A stretch of DNA of 63,566 nt from Bacteroidales bacterium (lineage in GTDB: Bacteria > Bacteroidota > Bacteroidia > Bacteroidales > JAADGE01). The stretch covers positions 1 through 63,566 of the forward strand of contig JAKISF010000019.1 of NCBI GenBank assembly GCA_021648725.1, given 5' to 3'. The translations under genes and the position numbers were made by a program. Below, in pieces: positions 9,974 through 19,354 of this stretch; positions within the stretch are counted from its first letter, which is position 1, and every line of letters starts with the position of its first letter. Under the pieces are notes generated by a model, which ran no database searches, was not told the origin of the DNA, and saw nothing but the letters and a program-made list of their open reading frames with translations.

Positions 9974-11323
9974 ATGAATAAAATATTTCTTATAGGAGCC
10001 GGCTTATCTGCATCAACATTAATTAATTATTTATTAGATAACTCGGAAGAACATAATTGGAAGTTGCGTGTAGGCGATTTTTCTCTTGAAACTGCAAAGA
10101 AAAAAATTAAAGGACATAAAAATGCGGAAGCCATAAAGTTTGACATTTATGATGAAATGCAAAGAGATGAAGAAATAAAAAATGCCGATATTGTAATTTC
10201 TATGCTTCCGGCAAGAATGCATCATATGGTTGCCGAATATTGCATTAAGCATAAAAAAGATATGGTAACTGCTTCTTATGTATCTAAGGAATTAAAAGCA
10301 ATGAAAGAAGATGTTGAAAAAAGCGGCATTTTAATTCTTAACGAAATAGGTGTTGACCCCGGGATTGACCATATGTCTGCCATGCAAGTAATTGACAGAA
10401 TAAAAGAACAAGGCGGAAGAATTACTGCATTCCGCTCATACACAGGAGGTTTGGTTTCTCCTAAATATGACAATAACCCATGGAATTATAAGTTCACTTG
10501 GAATCCGAGGAATGTTGTTGTTGCAGGGCAAGGCAGTGCCGCTCAAATAATTGTAAACGGAAAATATAAATATATTCCCTATCACAGACTTTTTCAACGT
10601 ATCAGCAGGACAGAGGTTTTGGATTACGGTGAATTTGAAATATATCCTAACAGAGATTCCTTGGCTTACAGAAAAGAATACGGTTTAGAAGATATTAAAA
10701 CAATGATTAGGGGAACAATGCGAAGGCCCGGTTTTTCAAGAGCTTGGAATGTTTTTGTTCAACTCGGAGCAACTGACGATACTTATACTTTGGAGAACTC
10801 TGAGAATATGACATACAGAGAGTTTACAAATACCTTCTTGAAATTTGTTCCTGATTTAAGTGTTGAAGAAAAAATTTGTAAAGTTTTTAATATTGATGAA
10901 GACTCTTCAATAATGTATAGATTAAGATGGTTAGGAATTTTTAAAGACACAAAAATAGGATTAAAGAATGCAAGTCCGGCACAAATTCTTCAAAAAATAT
11001 TAGTTGAAAAATGGGTATTTGGGGAACAAGATAAAGACATGATTGTAATGCAACATAAATTTCAATATGAACTGAACGGAAAGACAAAAGAAATTACATC
11101 ATCATTAGTTGTTGAAGGAGAGGATAATACAAACACGGCAATGTCTGCAACCGTAGGTTTACCGGTAGGAATTGCTACAAAAATGATACTTACCGGAAAA
11201 ATAAAAACAAAAGGTATTCAAATTCCGGTTATTAAATCTATTTATGAGCCTGTTTTGGAAGAACTTAGAAATTTTAAAATTAAATTTGAAGAAGAAGACA
11301 GGGAAATAATAAACTCTATTTAA
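9974..11323 (+). CDS. Saccharopine dehydrogenase-like NAD(P) oxidoreductase
   Basis: 449 aa. The N-terminal Rossmann fold has FLIGAGLSASTLINYLL, a G-x-G-x-x-A/S nucleotide loop. ADIVISMLPARMHHMVAEYC and LNEIGVDPGIDHMSAMQVID are hallmark segments of saccharopine reductase/dehydrogenase and lysine 6-dehydrogenase-like proteins. In the family these enzymes make or split saccharopine, or oxidise lysine, in lysine metabolism. No other lysine gene is nearby, so direction and substrate are uncertain. The gene stands alone, about 230 nt from divergent mutS, and is followed by a strong terminator hairpin. Confidence 0.85.
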   Translation: MNKIFLIGAGLSASTLINYLLDNSEEHNWKLRVGDFSLETAKKKIKGHKNAEAIKFDIYDEMQRDEEIKNADIVISMLPARMHHMVAEYCIKHKKDMVTASYVSKELKAMKEDVEKSGILILNEIGVDPGIDHMSAMQVIDRIKEQGGRITAFRSYTGGLVSPKYDNNPWNYKFTWNPRNVVVAGQGSAAQIIVNGKYKYIPYHRLFQRISRTEVLDYGEFEIYPNRDSLAYRKEYGLEDIKTMIRGTMRRPGFSRAWNVFVQLGATDDTYTLENSENMTYREFTNTFLKFVPDLSVEEKICKVFNIDEDSSIMYRLRWLGIFKDTKIGLKNASPAQILQKILVEKWVFGEQDKDMIVMQHKFQYELNGKTKEITSSLVVEGEDNTNTAMSATVGLPVGIATKMILTGKIKTKGIQIPVIKSIYEPVLEELRNFKIKFEEEDREIINSI

Positions 11324-11337
11324 TTAAAAAAAAGATA

Positions 11338-11378
11338 AGATGTACGGAAGTTTAATATTGATATCCGTACATCTTTTT
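11338..11378 (+). terminator. Rho-independent terminator between convergent genes
   Basis: A perfect 11-bp stem, AGATGTACGGA at 11338-11348 with TCCGTACATCT at 11364-11374, is followed by TTTTATTATTATTTTT. It lies directly after the saccharopine dehydrogenase-like gene. The A-rich left flank (AAAAAAAAGATA) means it may also act on the VWA gene arriving from the other strand. Confidence 0.88.
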
Positions 11379-11382
11379 ATTA

Positions 11383-13287
11383 TTATTTTTCAGCCAAATC
11401 GTTTTTAATTTGTTCTGCTTTTTTTATTAAAGAAATAAATTCCTTTCTGTAAGCATTTTCGTCTTTTCCTTTGGATTCGGATGCTAATTTTAAAATTTGT
11501 TTAAACTTTAAATTTCCTTTAAATTGAGAATCTCTCAATAACATTCCAAAGCCTGCTACGGCTGCCGAAAATCTAAAATTATCGGTGGTTTTTTTTATAT
11601 CCGCAGATAAATTTTTCACAATATGCTCAATTAAAATACTTTTTTCTTCTTTCGGTGGCTTATATCTGAATTTTAAAGTCATTAATTCATCATTAAATTC
11701 AGAACTAAGTATAGCAGCCTGTTGATATTTTAACTCATCTGATTTATTTACTTTTGTGTCAGAATCATACGGTATAATTTCATAAATTGCAGTAACAGTA
11801 TGCCCGGGACCGAGTTCTCCTGCGTCTTTTGCATCATCATCAAAATCTTCTTTATTCAAAATTCTGTTTTCGTAGCCAATTAATCGATAAGCTTTTACAT
11901 TTGCAGGATTAAATTCAATTTGAATTTTTACATCTTTTGCAATGGTAAACATATTGGCTCGCATTTCTTTTCCGAAAACTTTTTCTGCCTCTTTAATATT
12001 ATCGATGTAGAAATAATTTCCGTTACCGGCATTGCTTATTTGCTCCATTCTTCCGTCTTTGTAATTCCCCATTCCGAAACCGAGAATTGTTAAATAAATA
12101 TCATCTTTTCGTTTTTCTTCAATTAAATTAACCAAAGCTCCGGTTGATGAAGTTCCTACATTGAAATCACCGTCGGTTGCCAAAATAACACGATTATTCC
12201 CGTTTTCTATATATACTTTTTTTGCAATTTTGTATGCTAACTTAATTCCTGCTCCGCCGGCTGTTGAACCTCCGGCATTAAGTTTATTCAATGCTTTTCT
12301 GATTACATCTTTATTATATGCAGGCGTAGGAGGCAAGACTAAACCGGCAGCTCCGGCATATACAACAATTGACACATAATCTTTTCTGCCCATATTATCA
12401 ATCAGTTTTAACAAAGATTTTTTTAATAGAGGTAATTTATTGCCGCTGCTCATAGAACCTGAAACATCAATTAAGAAAACAAAATTTGAAGGTTTCAAGT
12501 CGTTATAATCTAAACGTTTACCCTGAATTCCCACATGTAACAATTTATTTTCTTTATTCCACGGGCAATCCGAATATTCTGTGATAAATGAGAAGGGATG
12601 TTCTCCTTGAGGTTCCGGATAATCATAAGTAAAATAATTTATCATTTCCTCAATTCTTACTGCATCTTTCGGCGGAAGTTGCCCTGCATTTAAAAACCGT
12701 CTTACATTTGAATAAGAAGCATTATCCACATCAATTGAAAGTGTTGAAAGCGGATTTTCTTTTGTGTCTTTATATCCGTTTTCCGAAATACAGTCATATT
12801 CTTCGGTGTTGTGACTTTTCGGATTCTCAAGACCGGTATTCCCTCGTATAATTACATTATTAGCAGCTCCCGCATTAAACTTTTTATTTTTTCTTTTTTT
12901 GTTAATTCCTCCTATTGTTTGAACACAATATGATATCGGTCTGTTTATTTTTGATATTCCTGTTGCAGTAACAACAACCTCTTCAATACCAGCACTTGAA
13001 GGTTTTAAAGAAACATCTATTACATTTCTTCCGTTAATTTTTTCTTCAAGTGTTTCCATTCCTATATATGAAAAAATTAAAGTTTCAGAACCTACGGGTA
13101 CTTCTATTGAATAAGTTCCGTTAACTAAAGTCATTGTTCCGACAGTTGTTCCTTTTACTAAAACACTTACACCCGGAAGTTCACTTCCTGTGTCATCAAT
13201 TACTCTTCCTGTTACTGTTTTCTGAGCTTGCAATTGGTTTGCAATTAATAAAATTGCAATCAGACTAATCGTTAATTTTGTTTTCAT
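11383..13287 (-). CDS. YfbK-like VWA protein with SusC-like N-terminal region
   Basis: 634 aa. A signal peptide ends at QLQAQ (about 1-21). Residues about 24-100 form a carboxypeptidase-regulatory-like domain (VTGRVIDDTGSELPGVSVLV), followed by a TonB-box-like IEEVVVTATGI and plug-like pieces (RPISYCVQTIGG, NNVIIRGNTGL). This is the start of a SusC-type transporter without its barrel. From about residue 180 the protein is a YfbK/VWA type: TLSIDVDNASYSNVRRFL, a MIDAS motif in FLIDVSGSMSSGNKL (DxSxS) near 270, then ATDGDFNVG. The last 180 residues match the DUF3520-like tail (FRFSAAVAGFGMLLRDS). It is probably exported; the partner is unknown. It is monocistronic. Confidence 0.85.
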   Translation of the reverse strand: MKTKLTISLIAILLIANQLQAQKTVTGRVIDDTGSELPGVSVLVKGTTVGTMTLVNGTYSIEVPVGSETLIFSYIGMETLEEKINGRNVIDVSLKPSSAGIEEVVVTATGISKINRPISYCVQTIGGINKKRKNKKFNAGAANNVIIRGNTGLENPKSHNTEEYDCISENGYKDTKENPLSTLSIDVDNASYSNVRRFLNAGQLPPKDAVRIEEMINYFTYDYPEPQGEHPFSFITEYSDCPWNKENKLLHVGIQGKRLDYNDLKPSNFVFLIDVSGSMSSGNKLPLLKKSLLKLIDNMGRKDYVSIVVYAGAAGLVLPPTPAYNKDVIRKALNKLNAGGSTAGGAGIKLAYKIAKKVYIENGNNRVILATDGDFNVGTSSTGALVNLIEEKRKDDIYLTILGFGMGNYKDGRMEQISNAGNGNYFYIDNIKEAEKVFGKEMRANMFTIAKDVKIQIEFNPANVKAYRLIGYENRILNKEDFDDDAKDAGELGPGHTVTAIYEIIPYDSDTKVNKSDELKYQQAAILSSEFNDELMTLKFRYKPPKEEKSILIEHIVKNLSADIKKTTDNFRFSAAVAGFGMLLRDSQFKGNLKFKQILKLASESKGKDENAYRKEFISLIKKAEQIKNDLAEK

Positions 13288-13356
13288 AACTATACATTTT
13301 AATTGTTTTACTGTTATGACAAATTCAAAATTATTATACCCCTAAATTATTTATAT

Positions 13357-13388
13357 AAAAAATCCGATGTTTTTACACCGGATTTTTT
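13357..13388 (-). terminator. Rho-independent terminator after the 13.4-13.9 kb gene
   Basis: AAAAAATCCGATG at 13357-13369 pairs with CACCGGATTTTTT at 13376-13388, with one A/C mismatch and a 6-nt loop. Both sides have T-runs, so it could work in either direction, but it lies just downstream of the minus-strand gene ending at 13437. Confidence 0.85.
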
Positions 13389-13436
13389 CTAAGGATTTAT
13401 TGCAGATTAATAACCTCAGTAATATTTAAATAACAA

Positions 13437-13907
13437 TTATTTATGTGTTTCAATAATTTTAACAGCTAAATCAGAATCAACATGAAAAAATGTATCTGCC
13501 TCTTCACCTTCCAGAATTAAGGTTTCTTCGGTAACTTCAATAATTTTTAATCCTTCATGCTCTCCGTATAAAAATGCTTGATTATTCGGACTGATATGCA
13601 ATATACTTATTCCCTTTCCTTTTTCTTTCAGATTAACTAAGTCATTATAAATACCTCCGGGATTTTTAAACTTTAACATTAACTCTTGCACAACAACAGA
13701 CATTCCTTTCTTTTTTGTTTCAATTACAGGTTTTTCCGTTAATTGTATTTCTTCAAATTTATATTTCGGGTCGTGTTTAATTTCAATAATTAACCCTGTT
13801 TTATCTTCATCTGTATCAAGAATATTTTCTGTTTTCATAAAGAAAACTCTGTGAGATTTCGGCTCTCGGTAAAAAGTCCTGAATAAAGTTTCAAAAAATG
13901 TTGTCAT
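13437..13907 (-). CDS. Uncharacterised 156-aa cytosolic protein
   Basis: No signal peptide or membrane helix. The protein is mixed alpha/beta and acidic, with segments MSVVVQELMLKFKNPGGIY and GLKIIEVTEETLILEGEEAD. I do not recognise the family. It begins at an ATG and is flanked by its own terminator, so it looks like a genuine monocistronic gene. A TAATTTTG at 13937-13944 on the minus strand could be its -7 box, without a clear TTG at the proper distance. It is divergent from the lipoprotein gene at 14049. Confidence 0.65.
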   Translation of the reverse strand: MTTFFETLFRTFYREPKSHRVFFMKTENILDTDEDKTGLIIEIKHDPKYKFEEIQLTEKPVIETKKKGMSVVVQELMLKFKNPGGIYNDLVNLKEKGKGISILHISPNNQAFLYGEHEGLKIIEVTEETLILEGEEADTFFHVDSDLAVKIIETHK

Positions 13908-14048
13908 TATAAAATCATTTTAATAAAAAATAAAAACAAAATTATTCATTTTATTAAAATAAAAAACTAAAACTATTACTTTAATAAAAATGCAACTAAA
14001 CATCTTTTTTTTCTCCTTTAATATAAAGGTATTATATTTGTAATAATC

Positions 14049-14495
14049 ATGAAGCACATCTTATTTATATGCGTCTCAATGTTAGTCGGTTACATAGTTT
14101 CGTGTGATACTTCAAAAAATGTTGTTCACAATGAAGTTAATAATCCTGTTAGTCCTGAATTAAAAAAAAATGCATTCCTGAAATTTGAGAATGATACAAT
14201 TTTTAGTTACAGTCCGAAGAAATCTTATGTTTTATGTCAAAAGTCTATACCTGAGAATAATATGAATCCTAATATTCTTACGGAATTTTTTGTTTATGAT
14301 TTAACAAGCAAAAAAGTAATATATGAAGATAAAATATCAAGTTCTCATGTTTCTTGGTATTCTGATTATGAATTGCTGATTGTTCAACAAAAAGGAACTA
14401 TAGTTTCGCCGGACGATTCAGGTAAAATATCTTATTTATATAATTTAAAATTATTAAAGAAAACAAGTAAAAAAGAAAAGGCAATTACCCGATAA
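14049..14495 (+). CDS. Small predicted lipoprotein, unknown function
   Basis: 148 aa. The N-terminus KHILFICVSMLVGYIVSC is a lipoprotein signal with Cys19 as the lipidated residue, followed by DTSKN. The rest is a short beta-rich domain (YSPKKSYVLCQKS, FFVYDLTSKKVIYEDKIS, SWYSDYELLIVQQKGT) resembling a few blades of a WD/PQQ-type propeller. The C-terminus is lysine-rich. A TATATTTG -7 box at 14033-14040 lies only 8 nt before the ATG, implying an almost leaderless mRNA. The next gene starts 29 nt downstream, so the two may share a transcript. Confidence 0.7.
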   Translation: MKHILFICVSMLVGYIVSCDTSKNVVHNEVNNPVSPELKKNAFLKFENDTIFSYSPKKSYVLCQKSIPENNMNPNILTEFFVYDLTSKKVIYEDKISSSHVSWYSDYELLIVQQKGTIVSPDDSGKISYLYNLKLLKKTSKKEKAITR

Positions 14496-14524
14496 TCTAT
14501 TTTATTAATCAAAAAACAAATAAA

Positions 14525-17500
14525 ATGAAAAAAAGTTATTTACTATTAATAATCGCTGTAACAGGCATTTTGTCATATGTATTATTGTCAAAAAATAGTT
14601 ATGATAAAGAAATAGCAAAATCTTATACAAAAGAGAAAAGTAATCAATTGGCAAAACATATTAAAGCAGATAAACCTGATATGTTTACTCAATTTTTCAA
14701 AGACATAACAACAAAGATAGGCTACGAAAAATCAGGTTATAAAATGAGTTACAAAACGATTGAATACAAAAAAGCTTTAAACCGAGCAAAGAACCTTAAC
14801 TTAAACAAAGTTTCTCTGCCTTGGATTCAAAGAGGTCCGGCAAATATAGGAGGACGTACACGAGCAATTATTGTAGACCCTGATGATGCAACCCATAACA
14901 CTTGGTTTGCCGGTGCAGCTACAGGAGGAATATGGAAAACCACAGATGCAGGAAGTACTTGGACAAACTTATCCGGAGATATAACAAACCTATCTGTTAA
15001 TACCTTAGTAATGGCCGAATCAAATACCAATATAATATATGCCGGTACCGGTGAAAGTTTTACAGGCAACGGATTTAAAGGAAACGGAGTATGGAAATCT
15101 ACGGATAAAGGAGCAACTTGGAATCAACTATCAAGTACCGCTACAGACGAAAATTTCGCATATATTAACCGTTTAATTGTTAGCCCTGTTAATGAAAACA
15201 TAGTTTTAGCAGCAACGCAAACAGGGATTTTTAAATCTGCCGACGGAGGTGCTTCATGGACAAATGTATATTCAAGTTCACCCGGTGTAGAAGACTTAAC
15301 CGCAGATCCGACAAATTTCAACATTTTATTTGCAGGTGAAAATTCACGCGGTGTTTTACGTTCAACAGATGCAGGAAATACATGGCTGTTATCATCAAAC
15401 GGAATAGGCTCAGGAAAACGATTTGAAGTTACGGTTTCAAATGTTGACAATAACTACGTATATACAAGTACAGAATTATCCTCAACAGAATCCAGTGTAT
15501 ATTTTTCAACCGATAACGGAATAAATTGGAAAAAATATAACGACCCTCAAAACTTCTTAGGAGGACAAGGTTGGTATGATAATACTATTACTGCACACCC
15601 TTACATTGCAGATGAGGTATTTGTAGGGGGCGTTGATATTTGGAAACTAAAGTTTAACGGCACAGAATCAACTTCAACACCTGAGATATTAGGTGCCTAT
15701 ACTGAAAACACAGACTTCTTATCATTTATTAATTTCGGAGGTGCATATCTTGACGGGGGAATGAGTTCCGATGAAGGGACTGACTTAGTTGCATCTGACT
15801 GGACTTCAATAGAAATTAGATTCGGACCGGGATTAACACAAAAAGCTCACAGATTTACGGTTCCTACAGGTTCAACCTCGGGTGTAGCCCCTTCAAGTTA
15901 TACTTACGAAGATTATATTGATGTTCCTTTTCAAGTTTGGGATACAGACAACAACATACAATTAATGGTTTCTTTCAGAGACCAAGAAAATGACGGTGCC
16001 TTTAATTTATATGAACGTACGGGAGATGCTTATGGTGAACTCGGAAGAGAATATATCTTTGTAAATTCTGTTGCTTATAATACAACAACACCGGATGCAA
16101 ATATTTCGACAGCAGGCGGACATCTTTACAAAAATTTATATATGTTTTGGCCTATATTAACCACAGGAGCAACATGGGATGCAGCAAATTTACCAAGTTC
16201 GAAAATTGTAGTTCAATATGGTAGTCTAACACTAATTACAGGTGTTAAAACAAGTATTGCAGATGCCTACGGAAACTACGGCGGTCCAAACGGTTACCTC
16301 CAAAGTTCAGGGTTCGGCACAACATCAATTCCGGGATTACATCCTGATCATCACAACATTACTATCATACCTACAGGAGATCCTAATTTTATTATGATTG
16401 ACGGAAACGACGGAGGTTTCGGGGTTTCGTATGATAACGGTGTAACAATAGACCAAATCCCGAATAATTACATAACAACCCAGTTCTACGGAGCTGCAAA
16501 ACATCCTTCGGCAAATGAATATTTCGGGGGAATGCAAGACAACGGGACATGGCAATCACCTTCCGGTGAGGATGCAACAAGCAATTCTGATTATTACTTC
16601 AGAATAGGTGGTGACGGTTTTGAATGTCTTTGGCACACAGAAAATCCGGACTTAATGCTCGGGAGTATATACTATAATAAGTTTTACCGTTCTTCAAACG
16701 GAGGATCTTCTTGGGCTTTAACAACAGGTATTACAACTGATGACGGACCTTTTATTTCAAAACTATCAGTATCAAAAGAAGAACCCAATACAGTATTTGC
16801 CGTAAGCAACTCAGGAGTATATAAATCTATTAACTTCGGACAATCTTGGAATAAAAAGATAATCTCAACTAATTGGGCAATAGACGGTACTGTTGCAAGT
16901 GCACATAATGTTGAAGTTTCACCGGCTAACGGTAAAATTGTTTGGGCAGGCGGCGGAATGGCCACGGACTACGGCTTACAAATGCAAGTTTCAACAGACT
17001 ACGGTAATTCTTTTACAGCATTACCTGATTATAATATTGTTGATATGAACGCATATATAAGCGGAATTGCAACACATCCTATTGATAAAAATACAGCTTA
17101 TGTCTTATTTTCATTAAGTGATAAACCTAAGATTCTCCGAACAACCGATTTAGGACAAACGTGGACAGACATTTCCGGTTTCGGAACAGGAAATGAAAGC
17201 ACCAATGGTTTCCCTGATGTTGTAACACATTGTTTATTAGTTATGCCGCACGAACCTAACACAATATGGGCAGGAACCGATATCGGTTTATTTGAATCAA
17301 CAGACAACGGAGTAAGCTGGCATATTGCAAACAACGGATTACCGCCTGTATCAATCTATGATATGCATATTTCAGGAAACCAGGTTGTTGTTGCAACACA
17401 CGGAAGAGGTATTTGGACGGTTGATATTGCTGAAATCGATAATATTCCTTTTATTTCATCGTTCAGCTACATCGGAACAGGAGAATTAGAAGTTGTTTCT

Positions 17501-17953
17501 GATTTTCAAGTTTCGTATGACAGCGTTGAAGTATATATCAACAATGCAAAAGACACAACCCTGCAAAGTCCTGTTACAGGAACACATAATATTGTTATTG
17601 ATATGAACCTTTCAGCCGGAACTTATACATCAAATATTATCGGCTATATTGGGGCACAACCGTATTATTCAAATATACTTGAACTTGTAACTTCCGGCAT
17701 TAACTTATTATCAAAAGCAATTAAATCCATTAATGTCTATCCTAATCCGAGTTCTGACATTATAAACTTTGTAATTGATAATAAAGAAAGTAATCTTTCT
17801 GTAAGAATATACAATACAAAAGGGCAACTTGTTTTATACGAAGAAAGTGTCAGAAACAATCAAATTAACATATCAGGTTTAAGAAAAGGAACTTATATTA
17901 TAAACATAAAAAGCAAGCAAGAAAATTACTCTCAGATAATTCAGAAAAACTGA
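14525..17953 (+). CDS. Sortilin/BNR-repeat beta-propeller protein, T9SS type A cargo
   Basis: 1142 aa. An N-terminal signal (YLLLIIAVTGILSYVLL) leads into repeated BNR/VPS10-type blades, marked by the Asp-box pattern: DAGSTWTNL, DKGATWNQL, DGGASWTNV, DAGNTWLLS, DNGINWKKY, NGGSSWALT and DLGQTWTDI. Residues about 375-600 do not show the blade pattern and look like a separate beta-sandwich inserted in the propeller. The last 75 residues are a T9SS type A sorting domain: INVYPNPSSDIINFVI, then GLRKGTYIINIKSKQ. The protein should be exported by the type IX system and released or anchored at the surface. BNR propellers bind or cut glycans or act as scaffolds; no hydrolase motif was seen. Confidence 0.9.
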   Translation: MKKSYLLLIIAVTGILSYVLLSKNSYDKEIAKSYTKEKSNQLAKHIKADKPDMFTQFFKDITTKIGYEKSGYKMSYKTIEYKKALNRAKNLNLNKVSLPWIQRGPANIGGRTRAIIVDPDDATHNTWFAGAATGGIWKTTDAGSTWTNLSGDITNLSVNTLVMAESNTNIIYAGTGESFTGNGFKGNGVWKSTDKGATWNQLSSTATDENFAYINRLIVSPVNENIVLAATQTGIFKSADGGASWTNVYSSSPGVEDLTADPTNFNILFAGENSRGVLRSTDAGNTWLLSSNGIGSGKRFEVTVSNVDNNYVYTSTELSSTESSVYFSTDNGINWKKYNDPQNFLGGQGWYDNTITAHPYIADEVFVGGVDIWKLKFNGTESTSTPEILGAYTENTDFLSFINFGGAYLDGGMSSDEGTDLVASDWTSIEIRFGPGLTQKAHRFTVPTGSTSGVAPSSYTYEDYIDVPFQVWDTDNNIQLMVSFRDQENDGAFNLYERTGDAYGELGREYIFVNSVAYNTTTPDANISTAGGHLYKNLYMFWPILTTGATWDAANLPSSKIVVQYGSLTLITGVKTSIADAYGNYGGPNGYLQSSGFGTTSIPGLHPDHHNITIIPTGDPNFIMIDGNDGGFGVSYDNGVTIDQIPNNYITTQFYGAAKHPSANEYFGGMQDNGTWQSPSGEDATSNSDYYFRIGGDGFECLWHTENPDLMLGSIYYNKFYRSSNGGSSWALTTGITTDDGPFISKLSVSKEEPNTVFAVSNSGVYKSINFGQSWNKKIISTNWAIDGTVASAHNVEVSPANGKIVWAGGGMATDYGLQMQVSTDYGNSFTALPDYNIVDMNAYISGIATHPIDKNTAYVLFSLSDKPKILRTTDLGQTWTDISGFGTGNESTNGFPDVVTHCLLVMPHEPNTIWAGTDIGLFESTDNGVSWHIANNGLPPVSIYDMHISGNQVVVATHGRGIWTVDIAEIDNIPFISSFSYIGTGELEVVSDFQVSYDSVEVYINNAKDTTLQSPVTGTHNIVIDMNLSAGTYTSNIIGYIGAQPYYSNILELVTSGINLLSKAIKSINVYPNPSSDIINFVIDNKESNLSVRIYNTKGQLVLYEESVRNNQINISGLRKGTYIINIKSKQENYSQIIQKN

Positions 17954-17970
17954 TAATTTGAATTATACAA

Positions 17971-18005
17971 AAGACAGCCCTAAATAAATAGGGTTGTCTT
18001 TTTAT
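17971..18005 (+). terminator. Rho-independent terminator after the BNR-propeller gene
   Basis: AAGACAGCCCTA at 17971-17982 pairs with TAGGGTTGTCTT at 17989-18000 (one G-T pair), followed by TTTTATTAAG. It is 18 nt after the stop codon. Confidence 0.9.
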
Positions 18006-18251
18006 TAAGTTCTAATTTATCGGGAAGTTTTTCCACTTCATTTAACTATGTATTTTTATCACTTATAGAAAATAAATCAGTAAGCAATCAAACAGATTTT
18101 TATATTTAAAAAAAAGTGTTGTAGGAAGAAGAACGATTGATCAGTTAAACCCGGCAAGCAAATATCCGAAAAGAACATTAAAAGACACTGTCCCTAACGC
18201 ACAGTAAGTAAACCTCGTGCCGTCTTACGGAAGTTCCTTTCTAACTTTTCT
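18006..18251. other. Intergenic stretch with a possible gene remnant
   Basis: The 375-nt gap between the propeller gene and the PorP gene is bounded by two terminators. Between them the plus strand from 18121 to 18207 reads 28 open codons (VGRRTIDQLNPASKYPKRT and on) before a TAA. The composition is protein-like and less AT-rich than the flanks, but there is no plausible start upstream. I read it as a possible 3' remnant of a lost gene. Nothing else was recognised here. Confidence 0.3.
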
Positions 18252-18284
18252 GTAATAAAAAAGGCTGCCTTCTCAGACAGCCTT
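18252..18284 (-). terminator. Rho-independent terminator after the first PorP/SprF gene
   Basis: On the minus strand AAGGCTGTC pairs with GGCAGCCTT (one T-G pair, 6-nt loop) and is followed by TTTTTTATTACAG. It is the end of the minus-strand T9SS/sigma block. Confidence 0.9.
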
Positions 18285-18328
18285 CCATGCATAATTAAAT
18301 ATATATAAATATAAAGAAAGTCTAATTT

Positions 18329-19324
18329 TTAGTAATCTTCTTCATCGTCATCATTATTATCTGCACCATCCTTCATATTAAGGCGAAATGAAAGAGATAT
18401 TTCATGGGTTTTTATTCCGTCAATTAAACCACCGAGAACAGTAGTAGAAAAATCATATCCGTAGCCTATTACAAAATTTTCATGTTGATATTTGAATAAA
18501 AATGCTAAACCGTCGTTAAGTCTGTACCAAGTACCGAAAGTAAGTTTACTGTAATCGAAATGATAATCAACATATAACCCTGCAGAAGCATATTCCTTTC
18601 CGCTTTGCGTTGCTAATATTAAATTAGGAGTAAACCCTATTTCATTGTTTAAAAGAACTTCTACTCCTCCGTGAAAAACATATTTCGGAGGTAAAATACC
18701 TGTATATCCGGTATAAGATTCATTCGGATTATTTAAATGATAACCCGAAACACCTATAAATGCATTTAAGTTATTATCTGCCTGAATATAGTTATCAGTG
18801 TACCATAATATTCCGAAACCGACTTCCGGATAACTCAATTTCTCATTCAAAATTAGTTCTCCGTTTGAGTTACCGGCATCAAATGAGCCTAAAACATATT
18901 GTTGGTCAAAAGTAAGAGAACTTACGTCTAAAGATTTCATAACATACCCGCCGTTAATAATAAGGGATAGATTACTATATTTTGAAATTTTAAGACCGTA
19001 ACCTGCCGCCAAAGAAAAAGAGAAAGTTTCATAAGCACCTGAGTTATCCATAATAACATTTGTTCCTATATCAATTTTACCTTTTGAATCTTGTATAAAT
19101 ATAGGAGCCATTGCCGTAAAAGAAGAAGTTGTATAATAAGCATCTCCCACGGGTCCCCATTGGTTTCTGTGAGACAAAGAAACTTTCAAATCATTGTTCA
19201 TTCCCATCAAAGCGGGATTTAACTGAAGCGGATTTTCATAAATCAATGTATATTTAAAATCTTGTGCATTTGCATTTAAATTAAAGAATAATGCAAGTAC
19301 AAATATTATGTTAATATATTTCAT
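18329..19324 (-). CDS. PorP/SprF family outer-membrane protein (T9SS-associated)
   Basis: 331 aa. A signal peptide ends at NANA. The mature start QDFKYTLIYENPLQLNPALM carries the family NPA motif; next come LSHRNQWGPVGDAYYTTS and repeated amphipathic beta strands ending in HEISLSFRLNMKDG. The last dozen residues are mostly Asp/Glu. PorP/SprF proteins are outer-membrane beta-barrels that hold or help secrete T9SS partner proteins, usually encoded just upstream. Here the partner would be the PKD/CHU-C protein, which ends 30 nt upstream of this start. Confidence 0.92.
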   Translation of the reverse strand: MKYINIIFVLALFFNLNANAQDFKYTLIYENPLQLNPALMGMNNDLKVSLSHRNQWGPVGDAYYTTSSFTAMAPIFIQDSKGKIDIGTNVIMDNSGAYETFSFSLAAGYGLKISKYSNLSLIINGGYVMKSLDVSSLTFDQQYVLGSFDAGNSNGELILNEKLSYPEVGFGILWYTDNYIQADNNLNAFIGVSGYHLNNPNESYTGYTGILPPKYVFHGGVEVLLNNEIGFTPNLILATQSGKEYASAGLYVDYHFDYSKLTFGTWYRLNDGLAFLFKYQHENFVIGYGYDFSTTVLGGLIDGIKTHEISLSFRLNMKDGADNNDDDEEDY

Positions 19325-19354
19325 GATATAATATTTAGTTTGTTTAATATTGTT

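Noticed and set aside
12161-12379. A 72-aa plus-strand frame in the VWA gene
   Set aside because: It is antisense to the conserved VWA domain and has no independent support.
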